Below, in pieces: positions 43,005 to 50,326 of a stretch of 64,000 nucleotides of DNA (its first letter is position 1; each line of letters begins with the position of its first letter). A program made the position numbers and the translations under genes. The stretch covers positions 1-64,000 of the forward strand of contig JAEUJY010000172.1 of assembly GCA_016794525.1 (NCBI GenBank). Direction: 5' to 3'. This stretch comes from Myxococcales bacterium. Lineage in GTDB: Bacteria > Myxococcota_A > Polyangia > Haliangiales > Haliangiaceae. The notes beneath the pieces were generated by a model. It saw only the letters and a program-made list of their open reading frames with translations, was not told the origin of the DNA and searched no databases.

Positions 43005-43571
43005 TCAGGTGCGGCCGGCGAGGCCGAGTTCGGTCGCGTGGGGGCGCAGGGCGTCGATGAGGAACGCCAGGTGGTCGTCGAGGGTGACGTCCAGGAGCTG
43101 CGCGCCGGCGGTGACCTCGTCGCGGTCGACGGTGGCGGCGAAGCGCTTGTCCTTGAGGCGCTTCTTGACCGACGCGACCTCGAGCGAGGCGATGCCGTCG
43201 GGGCGGACCAGGCAACAGGCCATCACGAAGCCGGTGGGCTCGTCGCAGGCGAGCAGGGCGCGGTCGAGGCGGGTGTCGTAGGGCACGCCCCACCTGGTGT
43301 AGTGCGCGCTGATGGCGTGGGCGATCGCCTCGTGGCCACGCTCGCGGAGCCACGCGACGACGCGGTGCGGGTGCTCGTCGGGCCAGCGCTCGTAGTCGGC
43401 GTCGTGCAGCATGCCGGCGATGCCCCAGGCCTCGACGTCGGCGTCGCCGGCGCCGTAGCGATGGGCCGCGGCGCGCATCACCAGCTCGACCGCGCGGGCG
43501 TGGCGGCGCAGCGAGTCGCCCGGCGTCCAGTCGAGCAGGAGGGCCCAGGCGTCGTCGCGGGTGAGCGTCAT
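43005..43571 (-). CDS. HD-domain phosphohydrolase-like protein
   Basis: 188 aa, ATG 43571. HD-domain metal residues: His in LRRHARAVE, the HD pair in GMLHDADYERWP, a downstream His in AHAISAHYT, and Asp in LLACDEPTGF. This fits the small HD hydrolase group often annotated as HDIG/YedJ-like. Nucleotide substrate unknown. It lies 73 bp downstream of the RiPP operon on the same strand and could be co-transcribed. Confidence 0.85.
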   Translation of the reverse strand: MTLTRDDAWALLLDWTPGDSLRRHARAVELVMRAAAHRYGAGDADVEAWGIAGMLHDADYERWPDEHPHRVVAWLRERGHEAIAHAISAHYTRWGVPYDTRLDRALLACDEPTGFVMACCLVRPDGIASLEVASVKKRLKDKRFAATVDRDEVTAGAQLLDVTLDDHLAFLIDALRPHATELGLAGRT

Positions 43572-43644
43572 GGCCGACAGTCTAGAACACCACCTCGCAG
43601 GCGCGCGCCTCGCGACGGCGATGTTCCCGGGCGGGGCGCGCGGC

Positions 43645-44472
43645 TCAATGCGTCGGGAACGAGAGCGTGCCGACCGCGTAGGCCGACAGCGCGTCGGCGT
43701 CCCACGAGCCCATCGAGATGCCGACGGCGAAGGTCGCGAACTGGTCGAGGCCGACCAGCCAGCCCGCCGGGTCCATCAGGTCGATGGGGCCGTTGAGCTG
43801 GTAGGTGCGGCTCTCGATGAACGTCATCGACACCGTGCGGTGATCGTTGGGGTCGGTGATCTCCAGCTCGCTGATGCGGCGGGTGAGCCCGGCGCGCAGG
43901 GCGGGGTCCTTGGTGAGCGGCAGGTCGGCCTGGAGCTGCGCCAGGCGGGCGGCGCGGAACGCCACCGGATCGGACCCGCCGGTGGCCTCCTGCATCAGCT
44001 GGGTGCCGAGCGCGAAGCTGGCGGTGCGGCGGGCGGCGAGCAGCGCCGGCGGCGCGGTGTAGACCGTCAGGTCGGGCTGGCTCGGGTCGAGGTAGTCGCG
44101 GCGGCGGAACCGAAACTCGCCCTGGGTCAGGCTGACGTCGAAGGGCTCGAGGGCCTCGAAGCCCTGGGCCATGACGACCTCGTTGACCGACTCGAACATC
44201 GGCCGGTCGTGGAGCTCGACGATCGCGCCGATCAGCGGGTGCCGGGGCACGTCGACGCCGTCGACCGAGACCGCGCGCACCGCCAGCCCGATCGCCGGGC
44301 CGTGGCTGCGCGGCGCCACCGGATCGTGGGTGCGCAGCACGCGGTCGAGGTCGGGCTCGCCGGGCAGCGCGAAGGTGTAGCCGCTGATGCCGCGGGTCTC
44401 GTCGGGCGGATCGGGGTTGGTCGCGAGCCGGACCTGCAGCCAGCCCGCGAAGTGGCAGACGGTGATGCTCAT
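43645..44472 (-). CDS. unrecognised protein, last gene of the borosin-like operon
   Basis: 275 aa. ATG 44472 overlaps the upstream stop (ATGA). It is soluble, with no signal peptide. Visible landmarks: ATNPDPPDETRGISGYTFALPG near the N-terminus, FRRRDYLDPSQPDLTV mid-protein, and GTQLMQEATGG. I do not recognise a family. Start/stop overlap with a VioB-type gene argues for a joint role, either as an enzyme partner or a binding subunit. Sequence alone gives no catalytic motif. Confidence 0.82.
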   Translation of the reverse strand: MSITVCHFAGWLQVRLATNPDPPDETRGISGYTFALPGEPDLDRVLRTHDPVAPRSHGPAIGLAVRAVSVDGVDVPRHPLIGAIVELHDRPMFESVNEVVMAQGFEALEPFDVSLTQGEFRFRRRDYLDPSQPDLTVYTAPPALLAARRTASFALGTQLMQEATGGSDPVAFRAARLAQLQADLPLTKDPALRAGLTRRISELEITDPNDHRTVSMTFIESRTYQLNGPIDLMDPAGWLVGLDQFATFAVGISMGSWDADALSAYAVGTLSFPTH

Positions 44473-45773
44473 GGGTTGGCCGCCACGTAGGCGCGGACGC
44501 GCTCGGTGAGGTAGGCGACGTTCTTGGCGACGAACGCCATCCGCGCGGGCACGTCGGGCGCCGCGGCCAGCTCGGCGAAGCCGGCCGCCAGGTGCGCGAA
44601 GCGCTCGACGAGCTGCTGGTGAAAGCTGACGCGGTCGCGGTAGGCGCGGATCGGGCCGTCGAGCTCGAAGGTGAACGCGGCGGCGTGGCGACCGTCGCCG
44701 GCGGGCAGCTGCACCAGCATCTCGCCGACCGGGCGCACCACCATCGTCATCAGCGGGAAGAACGCGATGCCCTGGTACATCGCCAGGTCGGCGGCGGTGG
44801 CGTCGCTGGCGCCGTACTGCCGGGTCAGGAGCAGCAGCATCAGCTCGTAGGCGCGCGTGCCGAGCGTGGCCAGCGCCACCGCGCGGCGGTCGGTGAACAG
44901 GCACACCTCGGCGCTGGGATCGACGTCGCCGTGGGGGTAGCTCTGCGGGTTGGCCGGCACGGGGCGCAACGCCGCGGCGCGGGCCGCCGGCGACAGCGCG
45001 TCCCAGGCCGCGCGCATCTCCCGCACCCGGGCGTAGTGCGAGGTGGTGTCGGCGGGCACGCCGAGCATCACCGGCGTCGCCAGCAGGGTCGGCGTCGCGC
45101 CCTCGCCCTGGACGCGGATCAGATCGATCGCCGCCAGCGCGCTCGCCAGATCGTTCACCCGGATCAGCGTGATGCCGTACCAGATCTGGCCGGGGCTCGC
45201 GCCGAACGCGGCGTTGTCGAGCTGCGGCGCGGTGGCGCCGAGGAACAGCGTGTCGGCGGTCGGCGCGCCGGGGGAGCCGAGGGTGACGAAGCCGGCCCGC
45301 AGCCGCTCGTAGACCTCGGCGATCGACGCGTAGTACGGGCCGAGCGGGTGATCGGGCGGCTCGTCGCACGGCGCCTCGAGCCGCTCGGCCAGCGTCAGGA
45401 ACTCGTCGCCGAACGGGGTCAGCGCCAGCGGCAGCTCGACCTGGTAGAAGCGCGGCGGCAACGGCAGGTTGGGGCGGTCGAAGTTGGGCGGCGCGCCGAC
45501 CGCGACCAGCAGGTTGGACACCAGGCCGAGGTGCTCCATCTCCTGCCGCGCGATGTGCAGGCACGAGATCACGAAGCCGCGCACGGTCTCGCTGTCGGCC
45601 GGCGACAGCCCGGGGGCGGTGACGTCGAGCGAGAACGCGGCGTACAGGTACTGCGCCATGATCGCGTGCTCGAGCTCGGCGGCGCGGCCCAGCGCGTCGA
45701 TCAGGTCCTCGCGGGTGCGGATCGGCGCGATCGGCGGCGGCGCCAGCACCGCGGCGATGCTGGCCAGGCTCAC
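44469..45773 (-). CDS. VioB-type ferritin-like domain enzyme
   Basis: 434 aa. GTG 45773 overlaps the methyltransferase stop (GTGA). A ferritin-like four-helix domain has Glu/His iron-site motifs in LGRAAELEHAIMAQYLYAAFSL and ISCLHIARQEMEHLGLVSNLL. The downstream half (TRAYELMLLLLTRQYG ... GIAFFPLMTMVVRPVGEMLVQLPAG) follows the C-terminal part of VioB/RebD iminophenylpyruvate dimer synthases. VioB itself has a long extra N-terminal domain absent here. A probable metal-dependent oxidative enzyme acting on the RiPP; chemistry inferred. Confidence 0.85.
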   Translation of the reverse strand: MSLASIAAVLAPPPIAPIRTREDLIDALGRAAELEHAIMAQYLYAAFSLDVTAPGLSPADSETVRGFVISCLHIARQEMEHLGLVSNLLVAVGAPPNFDRPNLPLPPRFYQVELPLALTPFGDEFLTLAERLEAPCDEPPDHPLGPYYASIAEVYERLRAGFVTLGSPGAPTADTLFLGATAPQLDNAAFGASPGQIWYGITLIRVNDLASALAAIDLIRVQGEGATPTLLATPVMLGVPADTTSHYARVREMRAAWDALSPAARAAALRPVPANPQSYPHGDVDPSAEVCLFTDRRAVALATLGTRAYELMLLLLTRQYGASDATAADLAMYQGIAFFPLMTMVVRPVGEMLVQLPAGDGRHAAAFTFELDGPIRAYRDRVSFHQQLVERFAHLAAGFAELAAAPDVPARMAFVAKNVAYLTERVRAYVAANP

Positions 45774-46570
45774 GGCGCCCCCGCCAGCCCGAAGCGCCGA
45801 CCGTCGAGCCCGAGCCGCGCGATCATCGCCGGGTCGGCGGCGCGGCGCTCGCGCGGCGGCACGAACAAGGTCGACGCGGTGGTGAGCGGCGTCGCCGGCA
45901 GGTCGGCCAGCCGCACGTGGTCGATCCGCGCCCGGCAGGTCGGCAGCTGCGGCGCCTCGTACACGACGACGACGTGATCCTCGCCGTACACCGGGGCCAG
46001 CTCGGCGACCAGCACGCGCAGGTTGTCGGCGTTGGTGCGGCCGGGGTTCCAGGTCAGGTCGCCGACCACGCCGATCTGCCACAGGATCATCGCCGCCGAC
46101 GGATCGGGGCGCCGGCGGTAGACCAGGAAGTCGGTGACCTCGTACTGGGCGCAGCCGACGACCGCGGGATCGAACCCGAGGTCGGCGAACAGGCAGTCCT
46201 CGGCCGAGACGCCGGGCTCCATGATCGCCCGCAGCCCCTCGGCGCGCGCCCGCCGGATCGCGTCGTGCGACGGATACACGAAGACGCCGGGGTGGCCGTA
46301 GAACGCGGCGCACACGGTGCGGCCGGCGCGCACGCCGGTGAGCAGCGACTGCGTCATCGCCTCGTAGGTGTCGTGGCGCGCGCGGCCGATCGCGTAGAAG
46401 CGCGACAGCGACTGTGCGTGCGGTGCCAGCCCCCGGATGGTGGCCTCGGTCAGCGGATCCGCGGCGACGTAGTGGACCTCGTCGGCCGAGGCGATCCACG
46501 CGCGGGCGTCGGCGGTCAGGTGGCCGACGGCCTTGATGCCGGTGCCGACGACGGCGAGCAGCCCGCTCAC
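45770..46570 (-). CDS. borosin-type (OphMA/SonM-like) peptide backbone alpha-N-methyltransferase
   Basis: 266 aa. GTG 46570 overlaps the precursor stop (GTGA). Tetrapyrrole/corrin-methylase fold: SAM-binding VVGTGIKAV, FYGHPGVFVYPSHDAIRRA, EPGVSAEDCLFADLGFDP and ILWQIGVVGD, all strongly like the OphMA methyltransferase domain. Tyr59, Arg65 and Tyr69 keep the spacing of the OphMA catalytic Tyr66/Arg72/Tyr76. No core peptide is fused at its C-terminus, so it is a split borosin system acting in trans on the adjacent repeat precursor. Cytoplasmic. Confidence 0.92.
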   Translation of the reverse strand: MSGLLAVVGTGIKAVGHLTADARAWIASADEVHYVAADPLTEATIRGLAPHAQSLSRFYAIGRARHDTYEAMTQSLLTGVRAGRTVCAAFYGHPGVFVYPSHDAIRRARAEGLRAIMEPGVSAEDCLFADLGFDPAVVGCAQYEVTDFLVYRRRPDPSAAMILWQIGVVGDLTWNPGRTNADNLRVLVAELAPVYGEDHVVVVYEAPQLPTCRARIDHVRLADLPATPLTTASTLFVPPRERRAADPAMIARLGLDGRRFGLAGAP

Positions 46571-47496
46571 TTGGGATCGCTGCCGGTGTCGGTCGGGCTG
46601 GCGGCGTAGACCACCGGCGCGGCGGGGGCGGCCGCGTAGACGACCTGGGCCTGGGGCGCGGCGGCGTAGACGACGGCGGGGCTGGTGCCGGCGGCGTAGA
46701 CGACCTGGCTCTGGCCGGCGGCGTAGACGACCTGCGCCTGACCGGCGGCGTAGACGACCTGCGCCTGACCGGCGGCGTAGACGACCTGGGCCTGGCCGGC
46801 GGCGTAGACGACCTGGGTGTGGCCGGCGGCGTAGACGACCGGCGCGCCCGCGGCATAGACGACCGGCGCGCCCGCGGCGTAGACGACCATCGGGTGGCCG
46901 CCGCCGCCCGCGGCGTAGACGACGGCGGGGTTGTTGCCACCTGCCGCGTAGACGACGGCGGGGTTGCCGGCGCCGGCGGCGTAGACGACAGCGGGGCTGG
47001 CGCCGGCGGCATAGACGACCTGCGCCTGACCGGCGGCGTAGACGACAGCAGGGCTGGCACCGGCGGCGTAGACGACGGCGGGGCTGGCACCGGCGGCGTA
47101 GACGACCTGGGCCTGACCACCGGCGGCGTAGACGACGGCGGGGCTGGCACCGGCGGCGTAGACCACCTGCGCCTGACCGGCAGCGTAGACGACCTGGGCC
47201 TGGCCCGCGGCATACACGACCGCGGCGTGCGGCGCGCCGGCGGCGTAGACGACCGCGCCCTGCGGCGCGCCGGCGGCGTTGACGACCTGCGACGGGCTGG
47301 TGGCGTAGACCACGGCGGCGGCGGCCTCTTGCCCGATCGCGGCGTGGAGCCGGCCCGGATCGCGCGAGCGCAGGGTGGCCTTGTCGGCCTCGGACAGGTC
47401 GGCGGCGGCGATCGCCGCCTCGGGCTGCGCGGCGAAGGCCTGCTGGGCGGCGGGATCACCCGCCAGGTGAGCGAGATACGAGAGCAAGGTCTGCAT
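46567..47496 (-). CDS. multi-core borosin-type RiPP precursor (25 VVYAAG-like repeats)
   Basis: 309 aa, ATG 47496 with an AGGAG site. Residues 1-55 form a helical leader (LLSYLAHLAGDPAAQQAF, QPEAAIAAADLSEADKATL) resembling the SonA borosin-binding domain/Nif11-like leaders. From residue 62 to 300 there are 25 tandem cores: 20 read VVYAAG exactly, the others VVYATS, VVNAAG, VVYAAA (twice) and VVYAAS. Spacers are QAQ, ASPA, AP, GNPA and similar. Ends SPTDTGSDPK. There is no signal peptide. The stop overlaps the methyltransferase start. Expected to be iteratively N-methylated. Confidence 0.9.
   Translation of the reverse strand: MQTLLSYLAHLAGDPAAQQAFAAQPEAAIAAADLSEADKATLRSRDPGRLHAAIGQEAAAAVVYATSPSQVVNAAGAPQGAVVYAAGAPHAAVVYAAGQAQVVYAAGQAQVVYAAGASPAVVYAAGGQAQVVYAAGASPAVVYAAGASPAVVYAAGQAQVVYAAGASPAVVYAAGAGNPAVVYAAGGNNPAVVYAAGGGGHPMVVYAAGAPVVYAAGAPVVYAAGHTQVVYAAGQAQVVYAAGQAQVVYAAGQAQVVYAAGQSQVVYAAGTSPAVVYAAAPQAQVVYAAAPAAPVVYAASPTDTGSDPK
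46597..47313 (-). repeat. tandem core-peptide repeats of the RiPP precursor
   Basis: 25 units of 24-36 bp share GTCGTCTACGCCGC(C/G) on the minus strand with variable 6-18-bp spacers. Spacer types occur in blocks (runs of QAQ; runs of ASPA), suggesting duplication of multi-unit segments. Synonymous changes are few. Confidence 0.93.
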
Positions 47497-47537
47497 GAGG
47501 CTCCTGGTCGTGGGACGGCGGCGTCGGTGGGCGGCGG

Positions 47538-50132
47538 TCAGCGCCCGCGATCATCGAACGAGCGCGCCAGCCGGAACCCGACCGAGATGTCGCGCATGAT
47601 CGACATCGAGTCGTGCCGGGTCGCGGCGCGCAGCAAGAACGAGTCGAACAAGAAGCAGCCGCTGCGCAGCGTGCGGTTGGCCGGCGGCGCGGCGCTGCCG
47701 TCGAGCGGCGGCGCGTAGCGTCCGTCCGGCAGCGGCGGCCCCTCGCGGCGGTAAGCGTCGCCGCACCACTCGCAGACGTTGCCGGCGAGGCTGCGGGCCA
47801 GGTACGGGCTGGTGTCGATCGGGAACAGCGCGATGTCGCGCGGGCGCAGGCCGTCGTCGCAGCTGAGCCGCATGTTGGCCCAGGTCGGGTCGAAGTGATC
47901 GCCCCACGGGAACGCGCGCCCGTCGGTGCCGCGCGCGGCCTTCTCGAACTCGAGCTCGCCGGGCAGGCGGTAGCGGCGGCCGCCGCGCTGCGCCAACCAC
48001 TCGGCGACCGCGACCGCGCCGTGCCACGTCACCATGCAGGTCGGCATCTCGGGCTGCCAGGTGATGCCCTCGTCGTCGGTCGCGAGCGTGAACTCGCCGC
48101 GCTCGTTGCGCGGCCAGATCAGCGTGCCGGCCTCGCCGACGGTCGAGCCGCGGTGCCGCGGGACGATGCTCAACGCCAGCGCCTCGGCCTCCGGCGTGCC
48201 TTCGGCGACCAGCGCGTTGGCCATCGCCAGCAGCTCGCGGTTGGTCACCGGATCGCGGCGCAGGATGAACGAGTCGACCCACACCCGCTGCCGCGGCATG
48301 ACCTCGCCGGCGGCCTGGGGATCGCCGCCGCACCAGTACGGGCCGCCGGCGACGAACACCTCGTCGTCGTCGACCTCGCCCAGCCGCGGCAGCACGACCG
48401 GCGTCGTGGTCGCGTCGCCGGGGCGGATCGGATCCCAGTGCTCCTGGCGGCCGATCGCCACCGGGTAGCGCACCTCGTGGTGGCCCGGGGCGCGCAAGAT
48501 CAACAGGTAGCTGCCGCGCGGCAGCTCGAGCGCGCGGATCGGCGTGACGCCGAGGTCGCGGACGTGCTCGTCGACCAGCCGGCGGCCGCGCAGCTCGTAG
48601 CGGCGCAGCTCGACCTCGGCCGGCGGCTCGGTCACCAGCGTCAGCGCGCCCATCCCGGCCAGGTACGCCGCGTGCTCGCCGCGGTCGTGGGCGCGCAGCA
48701 GCTGCTCGATCGTGCGGGCGTTGGGATCGTGGCGGGCCTCGGCCGCGACGTGCAGCGCGCGGTAGTGGCGGGCCAGCATCGCGTGGGCCTCGGGCAGCTC
48801 GGCCTCGATCAGCGACAGGTCGATCAGCCGGTTCATCTCGACGGTGGCCAGCTCGGCGTCGAGCCGCTTGCCCGCGGCCGCGTCCTCCAGCTCCCAGCCC
48901 GGCTGCTTGGCCTCGGCCGGCGCCGACGGCGGCAGCCCGTCGAGGATGGCCCGCGCCTGGCGGGTCAGGTCGGCGGCCTCGCGCTCGAGCTCGGCGATCC
49001 GCGGGCCGACCGCCTCGGCCTGGGCCAGCAGCTCGCGGGCGCGCTCGCGCTTGCGGGCGCCGTCGAGGAACGCCTCGACCGCCCGCGCCAGCTCGCCGCC
49101 GTCCGGGAACCGCTCGGCGATCGCGTGGCGGGTGGCGCGCTCGGCGATCGCGATCAGCTCGTCGGGGAGCGGCCGCTCGGCGGTGGCGACGATCGGCGCC
49201 AGCACGCCCATCCGCTCGGGCAGGCTCGGCGGCTTGCCGGTCAGGATCTCGCGCAGGATCATGCCCAGCGCGTAGACGTCGGCCGGCGGGCCCAGCTCGA
49301 CCTCGCCGGCGGCCTGCTCGGGGGACATGTAGCCGGCGGTGCCGGCGATCGAGCCGGCCTGGCTCATCAGCGCGTCGTCCTCGCCGCGGGTCGTCGACGG
49401 CCCGCGCACCGCGGCGTCGATCTGCTTGCCGATCCGCGCCAGCCCCCAGTCGAGCACCAGCACCTCGCCGAACGGGCCGAGCATGACGTTGTGCGGCTTG
49501 AGATCGCGGTGGACGACGCCGCGCACATGGGCGAAGCCGACGCACTCGCACACCCGGTGGAAGTAGTCGATGAGGCGGCGGAACGACACGCCGGCCGGCT
49601 CGGGCGTCCAGCCCGCGGCCGACGCGGCGTGCACCGCCTCGATCACCGACGCCAGCGTGCGGCCGCGGATCTCGGCCATCGTGTAGTACGGGCGGCCGTC
49701 GGCGAGCGTGCCGATCTCGTGCACCGGCACGACGCTGGGGTGCTGGAGCTGGGCGGTGACCTGGGCCTCCTGCACGAACCGCGCGATCGCCACCGGATCG
49801 TCGCACCACCACTCGCCCAGGATCTTCATGACCATGTCGCGGCGGAGCTGGCGGTCGTAGACCCGGTACACGTCGCCCTGGCCGCCGCCGGCCAGGTGCT
49901 TGCCGAGCTGGTAGCGGTCGGGCGGGGTGATCCCGCCGACCGGGTGGACCTGGCGCGGGCGCGCGTCGAAGGTCTCGCCGTGGCGGATCGCGCTGCCGTC
50001 CGCCATGGTCGGCGCCTGGCTGGTCGCGGCGGGGTCCGCGCCGTGGTGGCCGAACGGCGTGGTGTCGGCGCCGGTCGCCGCGCCGCCCACCGGCGGCGAC
50101 TCGGCTCCTGGGCTCCCCTTCGGCTCAGTCAC
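47538..50132 (-). CDS. Ser/Thr kinase fused to a SUMF1/FGE-sulfatase domain
   Basis: 864 aa, GTG 50132. Kinase domain about 70-340: AGGGQGDVY, HRDLKPHN, DWGLARI in place of DFG, GTAGYMSPEQ. A coiled coil (about 350-410) and an FHA-less linker follow, with a PEGA-like segment (LPRGSYLLILRAPGHHEVRYPV). The SUMF1 domain (about 570-864) has LPGELEFEKAARGTDGRAFPWGD, GNVCEWCGDAYR, LRSGCF and ISVGFRLAR. There is no transmembrane segment. It lies 41 bp upstream of the RiPP precursor on the same strand, so likely in the same operon. Confidence 0.9.
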   Translation of the reverse strand: MTEPKGSPGAESPPVGGAATGADTTPFGHHGADPAATSQAPTMADGSAIRHGETFDARPRQVHPVGGITPPDRYQLGKHLAGGGQGDVYRVYDRQLRRDMVMKILGEWWCDDPVAIARFVQEAQVTAQLQHPSVVPVHEIGTLADGRPYYTMAEIRGRTLASVIEAVHAASAAGWTPEPAGVSFRRLIDYFHRVCECVGFAHVRGVVHRDLKPHNVMLGPFGEVLVLDWGLARIGKQIDAAVRGPSTTRGEDDALMSQAGSIAGTAGYMSPEQAAGEVELGPPADVYALGMILREILTGKPPSLPERMGVLAPIVATAERPLPDELIAIAERATRHAIAERFPDGGELARAVEAFLDGARKRERARELLAQAEAVGPRIAELEREAADLTRQARAILDGLPPSAPAEAKQPGWELEDAAAGKRLDAELATVEMNRLIDLSLIEAELPEAHAMLARHYRALHVAAEARHDPNARTIEQLLRAHDRGEHAAYLAGMGALTLVTEPPAEVELRRYELRGRRLVDEHVRDLGVTPIRALELPRGSYLLILRAPGHHEVRYPVAIGRQEHWDPIRPGDATTTPVVLPRLGEVDDDEVFVAGGPYWCGGDPQAAGEVMPRQRVWVDSFILRRDPVTNRELLAMANALVAEGTPEAEALALSIVPRHRGSTVGEAGTLIWPRNERGEFTLATDDEGITWQPEMPTCMVTWHGAVAVAEWLAQRGGRRYRLPGELEFEKAARGTDGRAFPWGDHFDPTWANMRLSCDDGLRPRDIALFPIDTSPYLARSLAGNVCEWCGDAYRREGPPLPDGRYAPPLDGSAAPPANRTLRSGCFLFDSFLLRAATRHDSMSIMRDISVGFRLARSFDDRGR

Positions 50133-50326
50133 GAGCCCCGAATCTACCAGCCTTGCGCGCGGGTCTGGTAGTCGCCGGCCGCGGGTTTCCGCGGCGTGTC
50201 GTCGGGGACGACAGCCGACCGCGCCTGCCGGCGACTGGACTAGCCACGGGCCCCGGAGCCGCGCGGAATTGCAGCGGTTGTCGACGCGACGCGGGTGGAA
50301 CGTGGCTTGCTCTTGGGCCCGCCACG

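Noticed and set aside
45770-46570. Considered a cobalamin/siroheme-type tetrapyrrole methylase
   Set aside because: The fold is shared, but the PGVSAEDCLFAD and GHPGVF blocks and the Tyr-Arg-Tyr spacing follow OphMA, and an adjacent leader-plus-repeat precursor replaces any tetrapyrrole gene context.
46597-47313. Considered whether the regularly spaced repeats are a CRISPR array
   Set aside because: Units are 24-36 bp without unique long spacers, stay in frame inside a gene with a leader, and no cas genes are present.
46819-47718. Plus-strand frame of GVDDRRAR/GVDDGG repeats across the RiPP precursor
   Set aside because: Its repeats are the antisense of the VVYAAG units. It lacks a ribosome site and conflicts with the translationally coupled minus-strand operon.
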